NCBI RefSeq assembly: GCF_003672135.1
Contig: NC_039507.1
Span: 4,603,624-4,667,623 of the forward strand
Length of the DNA: 64,000 nt
Source: Ooceraea biroi
Lineage: Eukaryota; Arthropoda; Insecta; Hymenoptera; Formicidae
Direction of reading: 5' to 3'
Shown in pieces: positions 52,601 to 64,000 of the stretch. The position numbers were made by a program, and so were the translations under genes. Numbering within the stretch: the stretch's first letter is position 1; each line of letters starts with the position of its first letter. The notes under the pieces are model-generated. The model saw only the letters and a program-made list of their open reading frames with translations, was not told where the DNA came from and searched no databases.

Positions 52601-55600
52601 GGCAGTTCGATGGGTGATCCGTCGTTCTTTTAGAGCGGCGCAAATCATCGTACAGCGAAGAAACTTGTAAGTTTTATTGCTGAAGCACGTATGTTGTGAC
52701 ATGCGAAAGTGCAGCACTGCGGAGATCTCGGGGCGAAATCGACATCGGTCCCGGTCGGCTGAACGATCGCGGAATACAAGCTTGTAATTTTATAATCCTT
52801 CTTTTGATCGCCGCTTCAAGTCTGTCACATTCCGTTAAAGAGATCGAAGATTAAAAAGATCAAGTGAGATTAGTCACCGCAAAATTATGCCGCAAAGTCG
52901 AGCGGATTGAAGCAAGTTACTTTTTATTTTGCCCGACTGTATTAGTTTTTAAAAATGATTATAGCAAGCATGTAAATAAAAGATTATTCATAAAAAGAAG
53001 AATTGCTTGACTTTACAATAAAGACGTTGTCTAAAAATATCCATTTTCAGAATTTAGCGCAGAGCTTTTATTCTCCAAAAATGGAAAATATTATACATAC
53101 ATTTATATACGTGTGGTACAATGTTGCCTTACAATTAGTATTGGCAATTGTTGTATTAGTGACGTTTGCGCTGTCGCGAACATAATTTACAGCGTGCTTA
53201 TCAATACGATCTCCAGTTGGAATAATTACCGTTTGATTTATTATGTATCATCTCTATGAGCACTCATTAGGATACGAGATACGGTGCTACATCATGGACA
53301 TCGGAAGGAATATACTCTATATTTATTGCGATAACAAACACACATAAATAAAGTTATGGCTTATAGACAGAAATATAAGTTATAAGCATGACGGTCAAGA
53401 ACAGAGCAATAGCTAGAAGGGATGTAATGATGCATTTGCATGTTTTAACTATCTGTAATCTATTAAACACATTATTAATACGAAATAAGCAGTTAAAGAG
53501 TATGTAGGAAAGCAAATATGTATTTACGCTTGCATGAAATAATGAATGAAGAAAGATATGACGTAAAATAATAAGTTATATTATATGTTAACAAAATATT
53601 TTTCTTTTTAACGGAACTAACATTTGGCTTCGTTTATAAAGGTATTTCGTAATAGATTTCATTTATCAAGCGATCTGCATTTTGTTCAAGTATGAATCGG
53701 ACAATAGCTGGCATTAATCGGCAGCGATAATCATGCTGATCTTAATGTAAATTACAATAATATGGAGGGAAAGAGAGAGCGTGAGATATTTCGTCGAAAC
53801 GAGAGGATGTCTGCGTGAAACTCTGGATAATCCGTAAAGTATTCAAGCGACGCGTGCAATCGCATTTGACCTCGCGTCACGTATATATCGCGATTCCCGA
53901 TTTGAATCAGGCTTTACACCTTCGAATTGCGTCACGAGGCAGCAGCCACGTAGGTGTCCCTTCCTTTTATTATTCCTCAAAAATGTTTCTTACCTCGTGC
54001 TGTTCGATTGCTGCGTCCTCGGGAACCGGGGCCCCATCTGGAACAAAGAACGGGCCTTCGTGAGGAAGGTTCTGCATCGTATCGGTAGGTTTATGCATTC
54101 GATATACGCGTGGTATGGCTAAATTGCGGGTACCGATATTTACGACCCAGTTATACACCGTGGGCAAAGGGAGCGAGACATTCCTCGGGACGAACACGCG
54201 GCCGAGAAGTGAGGAGCGACTTTGACTGGTCCATAAGGAAACTTGACAAAATATGTTACACGAATAATTTAATGACACCCTCTTGATCACGCGTGTAGAT
54301 CATCAAACCGGTCGCGCGCATTCAGTTGTTGCCCGCCGCGTATCGCATCGCGATATCCAAGGAGCCTCGTGGAATACCTTGAAAACACCATGTAGATTGT
54401 ACGCGGCAGTTACGGTGATACTGGACTGTACAGGTCGATAAATTACTCTCTCATTTATTATCGAATTAAGAAAAGTACCTGGATTGCGCGCGATTAATAT
54501 CAGTTTCTTTTTTCAGTCGAGTCGCCCCTCAATAATACTCGAATTCATATACAGTACTCTTAAATTATTTCTATGTTGTTTATACTAATGTCCCGGGAAA
54601 ATGATATGTTTCGATAACACAGCGCAAGAAAGATACGCTCCTGCGGAATGCGAAGCGAAATTAACGACTATTTCGCGAAACCGGCTGCAATTCCGTTTGT
54701 CCTCGAAGTAAATTCGAGCGTATTCGCCATTTTTTATGATCGTCCGTTTAAATTACACCCACGTGCCTTGCGCGCATTGCGGGCCGCGCAAAGTTGGCTT
54801 CGTTTCAAAAGCGCGTAGCGGGAAGAGAAAGAAAGAACGAGTGCACATTGTTCCGGGGCATCCAGTCAAGCGGATATTAATTGGCCCACGGACTTCCTTA
54901 ATTAGTTCGTATCTTGTGGCGGGTGATCCTGCCAGGTTTCTTTTATCCTCGACACGGGAGAAAGTCAATTACGTCGATGACAAGTCGCTTACCGCAGATT
55001 TAGTGTGTCCCTAGAGATCTTTACGCGGAGCGTGTATAAAGTTAAGACCCTCGTTCCTGCGCTCGTTCCCTTGGCTCCGCTTGTCAACCGGTGTGTCTGT
55101 GAGACACACGGCACTCGATCGGCGCATTGCGCGCTTCCGACATTCCCAGTCCTTTTTATCGTCCGCCACGAATCTCGAATCGGAGCGCGACCGCCGCAGG
55201 TAGTTAGCGTTATAAGCGAATTATACCAATGTAGTCGCATTTAATGAGATATACAGATATTTATGTAACGCCCGGTCCTAGCGGCAGCCGCAGCAAGAAA
55301 ATCGCTCGTAACGCATTTCTGATTAGTTCCATGAATGCGCGTATCTTTGCACCGGAGTGGCGTTTTTTTTCTCCAATACAAATCCATCTCGATTTACCGA
55401 GTCACGCTCGCGGCACGACTCGATTTTCGGATCGCATCGAAAGAAATTAGCCCAATGGACTTGTTAAATCGCGGTCTGTCGGCGGTATTTCACCACGCCA
55501 ATTACGAGCGAGCCGCATGTAATGAGGCACCAACCGGCAATTTGTTGGTGCGATTCCGCGAGATTCTCGTAATTTATCGTGCCGCGTATCGCGATCAGGG

Positions 55601-58600
55601 ATCACGTGCCTCGGTCACCTTCCACTTGGACCGTAAGATACGGTGCCTTTGCAACGAGAAAAAATGTTAATATATTCTTAATGTAATATTATTAAAGAGC
55701 GTTTCTTGCGGAACTGACAATGTCAGTTTGTCTCGGTGCAGGCTGCAATTTATACAAGCTTGTAATTAAACTTATTCAATAAAACGATATCATGATCAAT
55801 ATCAACAATATCATTATGTTCTCTCCAGTATAATTGATAAAACTGGAAACTTGTTCGATTTTATTTATATTCCGATTGAGATAAATATTAATAAGCTTTA
55901 GTCCAGCAAGAAAACTACGATTTATTCATTGAGATAATGTTCACGTATATTTTCGCGTCGTCATTCGTCGGATGTAAAGCGAATTATCATGTTTCGCAAG
56001 ACTGTAAAATGCGTGGAATTACAAACAGAAATAGTCTAAAGCAATTGACACAAGATTTGTGAAAGGAAAATATAACGATATGTGGCGGGCAATAGAATAT
56101 AAAATTTATGTTTGTCGGTTCTTTCAAATCAGACCGACCATAACGATGTCAATTAATTAGCCGCTAATATAGTCTATACATTCACTCACAGGTTTCATTT
56201 GCGACATATATTATCGTGGAAGCGCTTTGCATTGAATTTAGCGGGGAAGCGTTGCATGATGACACGGCAATCGGTCTTCCTTAAACACGCGACGCACTTT
56301 ACTTTCTAACGACGAACCGCGCGAACGCTTTCTGCATAATAGAACAATCAAGTCCAGGTGATGAAAGACACGCAGACTGTAGATTTCGTGCGTAATACAA
56401 CTCTTGAGTAATGATCCGGTTGACTTTCGACAACGCCGACAGATCATACATTGACAGATCCGAAATTCCGAAATGACTATGTTGATTGCGTATTATTGTT
56501 ATAGTTGCATTATGAGCATAAATATGAACAGTTTCAGTAATATTAAAAAATAATGAGGATGAGAAATGTGCACACAATTAACAATTATTTTGTTATTAAA
56601 TGCATGTATATTTATTGTGAGGAAATTTAAATAAACATTTTTATCGGAAACACGACAAATATTAATGTAAATATTTCAAGTAAAATGAGAGATATATAAT
56701 TATTTCGTGTGAATAATTTATAAATGTGTCTGTGCTTGCATCTCTCTGGCAGAGGCCGCATGCTTCCACTTCCACTAGCATACACACTATGTCGTTATTA
56801 AACATCAATTTACTACATGGCCCCTTTTTTCAATGACAATCTATGAATCCGGCGACAATGGAGATGACACCAGTACGGGAACTGCGCTTCCTCGCGTGCG
56901 ACATCGTCATACTCTCTCAACATTGTCCCAGAGACACTATTTGCGACACCGGAGATGACGTTTTATCATCGTGCTCGCTTTGAGCAAAAAACACATTACG
57001 TGATCATTATAACTTGATGAAAAGTGAAGTTCACAAGTTATATCACCTCGCGATACACATTTACGATCATCATTTCACTATCAGGATTTTTAATTAACTG
57101 GAAATCAAATCGCGCACTTGATTAAGAAAACGTTACTCTGCAAAGAATAAAAAGACTATCAAAGCATCACTCGCCATGTAATTTAGTCTTTAAAGCAATA
57201 TTCTAACATCCTCCATTCTAGTAAGAATAACGTAATGATTAGCGCGGGAGAGTGTCCAGGGCTGCAGTCTATGCGCAACCACCACAGCAGCATTAAAAAG
57301 TAGATTTTACGATAATTAGAACCGATTACTCGCGTTAGCGAAGAAAGCGATTCTATGGCTGCTACATAAAGCCGGATTGGCAGGCATTTACTTTGTCTCG
57401 AGTGTTTTCCTCGCAAGCGTTTACTATCTATCCTAAAACTAACCGTTTATTATTCCTTGGACTTTTTTCATTAGTAGATGTCGACTGCTGATAGTTTGCT
57501 TCAGTAATAATTTTATAAAGTGTATATCTGCAGTAATTACGTAGGAAGTGACATTATGCAACGTAAATTTATCATGGGTATGGAAAACAACCGGCAAAAT
57601 CGCAGATTGCTATTTCAATTTTTCACATCTTCGATACGCGTTTCAGGAGCTTTCTACGCATACAAACTATCGAATATCTCTATTTCTGTAAAATCAAGTT
57701 TTCTGCATAATAAATGCTTTTAATATATGAATTAATATACACGTAACTCGCGAGATCGACGCTAAATTTGAAAGACACGTTTATTTTGATTCGTTTTTGA
57801 ACCACAAACTTCACGATTACATATTTTGGAAAAAAGTAAAAAAATACCTCTTTAGTACTATAAAATATAAAATAATAATAATATACTGGCAGTATTGTCA
57901 AGTTATGAGGGAATGAAGAAATTTGTAATGCATACATTACATGCTGGACGAGCGGACGACACGTTGTGATTGATGGCAAAACGAGACTAGCTGCGGTACA
58001 GCTTGTCCTTTCTCATTCCGACGTGGTTGCACGCTACTTTGAAATTGTAATGGATACGCGAACGACATAATCAAATCGCAAATCAGGTTGGATTCTTATG
58101 GACGGTCTGCGCGCCTACAAGGAAGTGATTACCATCGACCAAAGAGTGCTGCTCCCTTTCTTCTCTTTTTTCGCCCTAGGTCACGACGGGAAAGGACGCG
58201 AACCATTACGGCCTGCAGAACAGGAGGAAAATTTCGTGCTGCGTGAATTGAAATGAGGGAACGGATGCTTCCTGCTTTCGAACTTTCCGAAAAATCAGTG
58301 ACGGCGACGCCGCTGGCTACCAACACGTAACTAAGATACTCCATAAGGTATTCCACACGGGAGAGACGTGTTCTCGTGACTTACGAACCTTTCCGATTTG
58401 AATGAGCGATAAAGAAAATAAATGGAGCGATTCAATTCTTTAGTGTCGAACAAGATGTACCTTAAGCATCACATCTTCGTGATAAATATCTCACCAAACA
58501 ATACAAGCACATATTTTAATTCGTTGCATCACGAAATAATAATTTGTATAAAAGTAATTTCACAATGTATATAATTATAAATGTCTGAATGCTAATAAAT

Positions 58601-61395
58601 ATTTTATCAGAGTGATATTTTCAAAACTGAATGACATATTTTTAGCTTTTGTAAGAAATTGTTGTCACTTTTAGTAATCACTAAAAGAGACAGGCGCTTC
58701 GTATATCCTCATTGATTTCTTAACTACTATATTTCGACACGAAATCTAGTCTGGTAGTGTTCCTGTTTCGTGACGAATCTAGTATTCGTATTCGAGGAAA
58801 TGTTACTGCGCGCGAGTTGCCTTGTTAATCGGTCTCGTGATCACTCGTGAGTCTTATGTACCAGCGACTGCATCTTGAATCAACGTCATCCACGACGTCG
58901 ATAATTGAATGAACGTGTTGCAGAGAATCGTGCATTTCCAATCGTGTTTTGCACGAATGTTGCAGTAATTTTATATGAGGTTCTCAGCACGCTGAACATC
59001 TAATGTTTAATCAAAGACGTAATGTTTAGTAATATAAAATTCGTATATCATGAAGAATTTTGTTTTCATAATACAAGTTTATATTAAGAAACTGAGTGAG
59101 ATACATACTACAAGAATAAATACATTTTTTAAATTGATGCAATTTTTGTGCTAACAGCACTGACAGCGCTGAGAATAATCTCTTGAGACTAGCTTCATTT
59201 TCCATTTTCTAATATTATTAGTAAAAAATGATTGTGTCAACAAAATCGAGTAATTGCATTGATGCACCATCAATAGTCAATGGTATTATGGGAATCTTGT
59301 GGAACGTGGGAGTTCGAAGCTGGCCACACCTTTATCTTCGTTGGATCGCGTTGAAAAGGACTGTCGAGAAGACTGTCGGGAGGGAAGAGAGAAGGACGCT
59401 TCTCGTCTCTCGAAAATATTTCTCGAGAGTGAAAGCATCCGGCTCGCCATAATGCGATACGCCATCGAAGCAGCCCCAGCCGGCAGTTAGCAGCGATAGC
59501 CTCGTAGGGAACGTGACGACGTTAAACTTTCGTTTAATTTATCGTGGCGTTGGCGAGAATTCAATCACGAACTTTCTCCCGAAGGGAAGTCTCCATGTGA
59601 CCGGCAAACTACGTATTTCCTTCAAGTTCTTCCTTCTTACCCTAACCACTTACATTACCCTTGTTCTATAACGCTCGACAGACAAAGCTTGGGCAATGCT
59701 TTATCATGGATCGTTGCGCTGCTATACTTTGTGTAGGCTTGACGAAATATCTGTTTTGCATTTAGCCGATAGATGAGAATTTTCAGATTCGGTTGTTAAT
59801 ATCGGTATGTTCACGCCCTTACGGACATTTATGCAAATCACACGTGCACACTGACGCATATACTATGCGCGTATTATGGGTCTCCATTCTCCTTGCGCCT
59901 CATGGAATTGATCAACGTTGATCTCCCTTCACAGTTGCATTATGTTGAAAGTATGCTATTACGGATGTGTGGTGTGACTGCATTCTTGTCCTGTCAATTT
60001 TGCACTTACGCGAAGAGTATAACGGGAAAGAGGACAGGAGTCTTTCACTCAATTTCACAAATGTATTATTAACTTGAGAACAATTCTGCATCACACCGAC
60101 AATAGATAGCCGGTTGAAAAGATGCGTGATGTGTTATCAAGAATCATACACTTTACTCACGTCCCGGCATGGGAAACAAATCGTGAAAGTTCCTGAGAAA
60201 TCCGAGTTTGCAACCCAGGCTTTTATGTGCCGAGATTCATAAATATATTCCATGAGAAACAGATATAAAAACAAACAATAAACAAAGTTAGTTAATTGCT
60301 GTTTTTATTGCGTGACTTATGTAAGAAATTAAATTCAACCTCTACTTTAAACACAATTACAGTAAATAGAGAGATCTTTTAAAGAATAACCGTACAAATT
60401 GCTTGATTCAGTTACGACACTAACAATATTGTGGTTTACTAAATAATAAAAAATACGTTTAATAACAATCGCTAATCTAGTTTTTGTTTCAAGCATCCTG
60501 CATTAAATGTAATAAACTGAATTACGCCAATGTGTAAATTGTCACCTGTTTTTTAAGCATTTTAAGCATTAAAAGCGGCAAATTGTTCCAAAAGAATAAT
60601 AGAACAATGGCAAGAAGATAAAAAGCACATCTGAGTTTTCGGCCGTGTGAATGTCAGCATACTGGTCGTAGTTGGATGAGATTGGCCTTGACAGTGCGGT
60701 CAACTCATTCAGTCAGTGTTCCAGCGACGACGGCACGGGTCGATGCCACTTTCACGATCGGAACTATATAATTATCCCGCTGCGAGGTTCCTGTAAAACT
60801 CGTTTTCAGAACTCGAATATGCGAGAAGTGGGGCGTCCCATCGTTCGTCCATAGAAATCAAACTCGACTAAACCGTTTTCAGTGTTATAGTCTGGAATTT
60901 TTGCGTGTTCATCAAGGTCGCCATGGATGCTCTACTAAAACGAGACAGAAAGTTTGAAGCCCAAAGTTCGTAGAATCATGTAAATTTGATTTTTTTCCAT
61001 CGATAATCTGATTATTACATTAACTCGATCACATAATTAACAATGGAACGATAAATTTCCATAATAAGCACGCATTATGCAATAGGTAATCAGAAATTAT
61101 ACAAGAGAATAGTGCTCCAGCTAATTAACATTTAGAACATTCAAGTACCAATTGTTACTGCATTATTACGTAAATGAGACATTTAAAGGAAGTGCATATA
61201 ATCGGTTATACCTTTAAACTTCTGCCAGCAGAGGAGCTTAACAGTGCTATACTTTCTCTTGGTTTAAATTACACAAGTCTTTAGGCGGCACTATTAACTT
61301 CATTTTCCCAACGTTTGTACTATTGAGCTCGACGTGCTATTATTATGCCAGAATAGAATTAGCACGGTTTGACACAGTCGGCACTCAATTTCATT

Positions 61396-61439
<44 letters not shown>

Positions 61440-63663
61440 CTATTTATGGATTTCTATTCTAACGATCGATTTCACGGTAACTTTCAAGCTTATCAACTTT
61501 AATTAAACCCTATTAACCGTAAAATTTACGCGTCTCAGAATTACTAACGTAATCCGAAGGATCGATTCTAGACACAAGAAACCAATGTTGCAGTTTCGGC
61601 GTGGATCATCGAAATTGCTTCCTCAACTTTCTCCCTCTCTCGCCCTCCTTGTCGTGATGTACTTAACTTCCGGGTTTCACGGAGCGTGTATATGTGTATA
61701 TCGGGCACGATTATGTGAATTCTCTCCCGTGGAGTTTTTCTTTCGGTATCAATAGATGAGTTAATGACGCGGTTCAGCACATAAATCTTCAGGGATCGTG
61801 ATTCCCGTCGGGCAACTATCGTTGTAAAACGTTGCGATCCTTTCCGCGGCTGCTCGGGAGAAAAGTGGCTACCGATTATTCCTCATCCCGGTATAGGTAA
61901 CTCCGCGGTACAGGATTTGTATAATACATAGATCGCTCGATCTTTTTTTCCCGCAGCAGCTTCTTTCTCCGATCGAGAGACACGTTAATGCCGCTGCGCA
62001 AACTGCAATACTCCAGCTAACATACAGTTTGCTTTCATAATCTGCCCGGGGCTAACTGTAACTTTATATTATTCCCCTTTTTATTTTTGCACGGGAGAAT
62101 TTGCTGTAGGATTAAATGGATAGTTCCCCGACGCGGGTTTTACACAACTTCACTTTTACAAGCTTTTCGATCGAACTATTACAGACTTTACGCGAGAGAC
62201 GTGCCGCATTCTAGGACACTCTGTCATAGTTTTGAAATAATCGATAGTTCTTCGCTGTCGTTAGACCTTCGTGTGATGCGTATGGTAGATATATGAAAGA
62301 ATCGTGAAAAAAAATCGTATCTGGGAAGGACATAGCATCCTTGTTACCGTTTTCTTCCTGCATAGCTAGCCACCGGTGGGATCTAGAGCGGTTGGATCAT
62401 TGGCACAAGGACGCTTTGATCGTTAAAGTTCTGTGGTAACCAATTAGTCCCGAGACAAACGGCCTCGCTGCGTTCTGCCTCTCCCGCTATTTCTCATTAA
62501 TCAAAGTCACACTAACGAAGATGATGATTTTCGATAGTACCGTATTGCCTTCTGTGGTTGGACAGTTGTCGTTCTCAACGATACCGTACCGCATGGCACG
62601 ATACCGTAGCGAGAGCCGACGACTACAAGCAGTTTACACTCGTTAGGCGAAGTTAAAGAAACGATCAGCGATGCGTTAAAGAGGCTTTTCATCGCGTCAT
62701 GATTAATGTATCTGCGGGAGTACCGCAGCTGAAGATGCTATAATCGTTGAACGTTCGGGTAAATTCGAATCAAAGCTATTTCCCAAGATTAACTTGTCCG
62801 AGAAGTATAGGTATACCTAATAAATGCGTATCCGATACAAGCATCTGGAAAAGTGAATGATTAAATTTATATTCTCCGCAATTATGAAAAGAAACGCTAC
62901 GTCATGATAGAGTTTCATAATTCTACTGCCTAACAATGCATCATCAATTATTCTTTCTGTACGTTTCTTAGGTACGTTAAGAACGACAATGCTGACAATT
63001 CAGACTTAATTTACTTAATTTTGCATTTGGTGTCAAAGCACAAATTAAAAGTTTATGTAAACAATACAGAGGTACTTTGATTGATGGGAAAGAAAATTAA
63101 CGAGCAGAAAGGTATAAAGACTGGGATAAGATTACCCCGTACATTGCAGTGTTTGACCATGTAAAACCTGGATTTAGCACAGGCGCGTTTAACGGTAGCG
63201 ATTGATTTAATTATTATCCGCCGTGGCCGGCGGCTTTATTGCACCAACCTGCACCCACGCAGTCTCCGATTAGCGGAGACGGCGACGATCTAGGGCAATA
63301 CCGATCTCTCGATTAGAAGTTCAATGGTCACCGAGCGCACCGGTCATTACCCGGAATTAACGTGCTCCAGTTCTACAGCCGCGAACGGGGCCTGCTAGGC
63401 ATCCTACGTGATCGAAAGTCCACCGGTCGATAATCAGTCATACTCCTTATTGCACTATGCACAGCAGGCGTAAATGTCAGCGGACCAAGATCTTGACTAA
63501 AATTACTGTCGGAAGCTCGGCAGGTAGAGAACCAGTAAAAGTATCGACGGGCTCATTACAATGTTGTGCAGCCAGGTGCACCTTACAGCGCGCTGGTGTA
63601 ACATAGCAAATTGCTTGCTACCACCATCGCGATGGCGACTAAGACAAATTTTATTGAATCCAT
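48708..63663 (-). CDS. Predicted secreted protein of unknown function, three exons, 419 aa
   Basis: Minus-strand model with exons 63663-63587, 54225-53994 and 49658-48708; lengths 77+232+951 sum to 1260 nt, an intact frame of 419 codons plus TGA. Residues 1-26 form a signal peptide (MDSIKFVLVAIAMVVASNLL, then CYTSAL). Residues 27-103 start QSRSSLLGRVFVPRNVSLPL and contain NWVVNIGTRNLAIPRVYRMH. Residues about 104-205 are an acidic Ser/Thr-rich linker with three EKPxD-like repeats (165-182). Residues about 206-345 are rich in aromatics and Arg, with GSGNFGVIRGGTYYPE (262-277) and GGDIFANFRDFADIT (314-328). Residues 384-408 are a basic tail (RKKQSKGKRK, ARRSR) ahead of MSVEPLLALS. N-glycosylation sequons occur at NVS and NGS. 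There is no transmembrane helix besides the signal. I do not recognise the family. Exon 3 is the surest part; the link across the 9.4-kb intron rests on matching phase and donor/acceptor quality. Confidence 0.72.
49659..53993 (-). other. Intron 2 of the secreted-protein gene (4.3 kb)
   Basis: Mostly AT-rich with two CpG-rich parts (50.4-51.4 and 52.35-52.8 kb) and no plausible exon. Donor gtaaga at 53993 and acceptor tgttgcag before 49658 bound it. Confidence 0.65.
52360..52640. promoter_or_regulatory. Candidate intronic cis-regulatory element
   Basis: A GC-balanced island with ordered AT words: ttacgcgattacgg, caaattattatcgcaatgca, ccaattagcca, tgaattatatgtgaattagg. The lack of open frames and density of homeodomain-like core sites (TAATTA-related, ATTA) resemble conserved enhancers. 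It lies in intron 2 of the secreted-protein gene. This is pattern impression only. Confidence 0.25.
53994..54225 (-). CDS. Exon 2 of the predicted secreted protein: start of mature chain
   Basis: Entered after tttccttatggaccag, in the phase needed by exon 1 (CT+T gives Leu26), and left in phase 0 at GAG before gtaaga. It encodes QSRSSLLGRVFVPRNVSLPL through EDAAIEQHE (77 residues), with a NVS sequon and Pro-rich stretches. An alternative acceptor at 54241 (gtcaag) is open in the same reading frame but would require a phase-1 upstream exon, which exon 1 does not provide. Confidence 0.72.
61398..61434. repeat. (TC)n microsatellite, longest in the window
   Basis: About eighteen uninterrupted TC units in intron 1 of the secreted-protein gene, ending tctcag. 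On the minus strand it is a (GA)n purine run. Confidence 0.95.
62534..62608. repeat. Reiterated ACGATACCGTA motif
   Basis: The 11-mer acgataccgta occurs at 62578-62588 and again at 62598-62608, 20 bp apart, with a related cgatagtaccgta at 62532-62544. It lies in intron 1 of the secreted-protein gene, about 1 kb from exon 1. Two helical turns of spacing would suit a cluster of identical protein-binding sites, but no factor is recognised. Confidence 0.35.
63164..63410. promoter_or_regulatory. Candidate promoter-proximal intronic control element
   Basis: Just inside intron 1 of the secreted-protein gene. It holds a GC hairpin (CCGCCG-tggc-CGGCGG, 63218-63233), a hairpin with a homeodomain-like loop (GTCTCCG-attag-CGGAGAC, 63262-63280), the AT-rich word tgatttaattatta and a further aattaa site. 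GC-rich balanced sequence between AT-rich flanks resembles insect conserved noncoding elements. Conservation was not tested. Confidence 0.3.
63587..63663 (-). CDS. Exon 1 of the predicted secreted protein: signal peptide
   Basis: ATG at 63663 (context gaaATGG) opens MDSIKFVLVAIAMVVASNLL followed by CYTSA, a textbook signal peptide with a Lys near the start and a 15-residue hydrophobic core. The exon leaves in phase 2 (GCG CT) at the donor gtaagg; reading through would hit TAA at once. An in-frame ATG ten codons upstream (63693) has a weak context and would bury the signal peptide, so the inner ATG is preferred. Confidence 0.7.
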
Positions 63664-63722
63664 TTCGAAATGTCCGCATACCTCACTTTGCATACGAGTA
63701 CGGCTACGCCGCGGGGACGCAT
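63651..63722 (-). promoter_or_regulatory. Upstream ORF overlapping the secreted-protein start codon
   Basis: An ATG at 63722 opens a 23-codon frame that runs past the main ATG (63663) in another frame and stops at TAA 63653-63651. If the transcript begins at the TATA-linked site upstream, ribosomes starting here would bypass the main start. Such overlapping uORFs usually lower translation. Whether it is used is unknown. Confidence 0.45.
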
Positions 63723-63884
63723 AAAAACGGACCAAGCGTGTCGCGGACCAGACTCTCGTTCTCTCGCCTCGCCGTGACAATCGTTTTTATTTTTAGCACG
63801 GCAGGAGGTTCGGCGGAAAAGCGGATAGCGTATCGCGCATTGTGCGACTCGTTAGCCCGTACCCGGTGGGTGCAGCTCACGAGC

Positions 63885-63894
63885 GTATATATAC
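63885..63894 (-). promoter_or_regulatory. TATA-like box of the secreted-protein gene
   Basis: The palindromic word gtatatatac lies 222 bases upstream of the start codon on the minus strand, inside otherwise CpG-rich DNA. A TATA box here would place transcription start near 63860 and give a 5' UTR of about 200 nt. No clear initiator sequence is visible, so this is a candidate only. Confidence 0.4.
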
Positions 63895-64000
63895 GTCGCA
63901 GAGGTTGAATGATCCGTGGCGGGTGTAAGCGCGGCGTCGTCATCGGCTACCGTTTGATAGGCGGCCGGCCGATCAAGAATGCGCCCGACGCATTTACGCG

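Larger units (their letters stand above)
54226..63586 (-). other. Intron 1 of the secreted-protein gene (9.4 kb)
   Basis: No exon is visible inside. Open frames here are short and compositionally random. The intron holds a long (TC)n tract, the reiterated motif near 62.5 kb, the regulatory-looking block at 63.2-63.4 kb and AT-rich spacer at 55.7-57.2 and 58.4-59.2 kb. A cassette exon with weak signals could be missed by eye. Confidence 0.6.

Noticed and set aside
54226..54241. Upstream acceptor (gtcaag) for exon 2 of the secreted-protein gene
   Set aside because: It would need a phase-1 upstream exon, while the signal-peptide exon ends in phase 2; the acceptor at tggaccag fits in phase and has a better pyrimidine stretch.

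Overview
The window looks like animal nuclear DNA, most likely from an insect, and I infer a hymenopteran such as an ant. The basis is spliced genes with GT-AG introns from 61 bp to over 9 kb, a mitochondrial ES1-type protein, AT-rich DNA broken by CpG-rich islands, and many GA/CT/TA simple repeats. Nothing suggests bacterial, viral or plasmid DNA, and I saw no operon, CRISPR array or rRNA. The species cannot be fixed without a search.

Only two genes can be reconstructed with confidence, both in the last third and convergent. The plus-strand gene (44282-46518, four exons, 270 aa) is the mitochondrial ES1/GATD3 homologue, a class I glutamine amidotransferase-like (DJ-1/PfpI superfamily) protein. 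The minus-strand gene (63663 down to 48708, three exons, 419 aa by my splice model) encodes a signal peptide, a short conserved-looking N-terminal segment, an acidic Glu/Asp/Ser/Thr/Lys-Pro linker, an aromatic/Arg-rich part and a strongly basic tail. I do not recognise it as a known family. Its introns (about 4.3 and 9.4 kb) fill most of 49.7-63.6 kb. Its first exon has a TATA-like box and an upstream ORF that overlaps the main start codon.

From 1 to about 44 kb I see no confident coding gene. This stretch alternates AT-rich spacer with CpG-rich islands (notably 8.7-14.5, 19.4-23.2, 25.0-29.2, 30.8-32.2 and 41.6-43.1 kb). The islands hold homeodomain-like TAATTA words, hairpins and purine-rich leader-like DNA. 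Many overlapping ORFs there are explained by high GC and few stop codons. Two weak first-exon candidates (2142 and 13371, plus strand) are listed at low confidence. A tandem 79-bp duplication (2537-2694) is followed by a dispersed-repeat-like segment (about 2790-2990).

The two genes do not obviously share a pathway. One protein is predicted mitochondrial and the other secreted. Their 3' ends face each other across about 2.2 kb, with a composite poly(A) signal (TTTATTAAA) readable on both strands near 46.81 kb.
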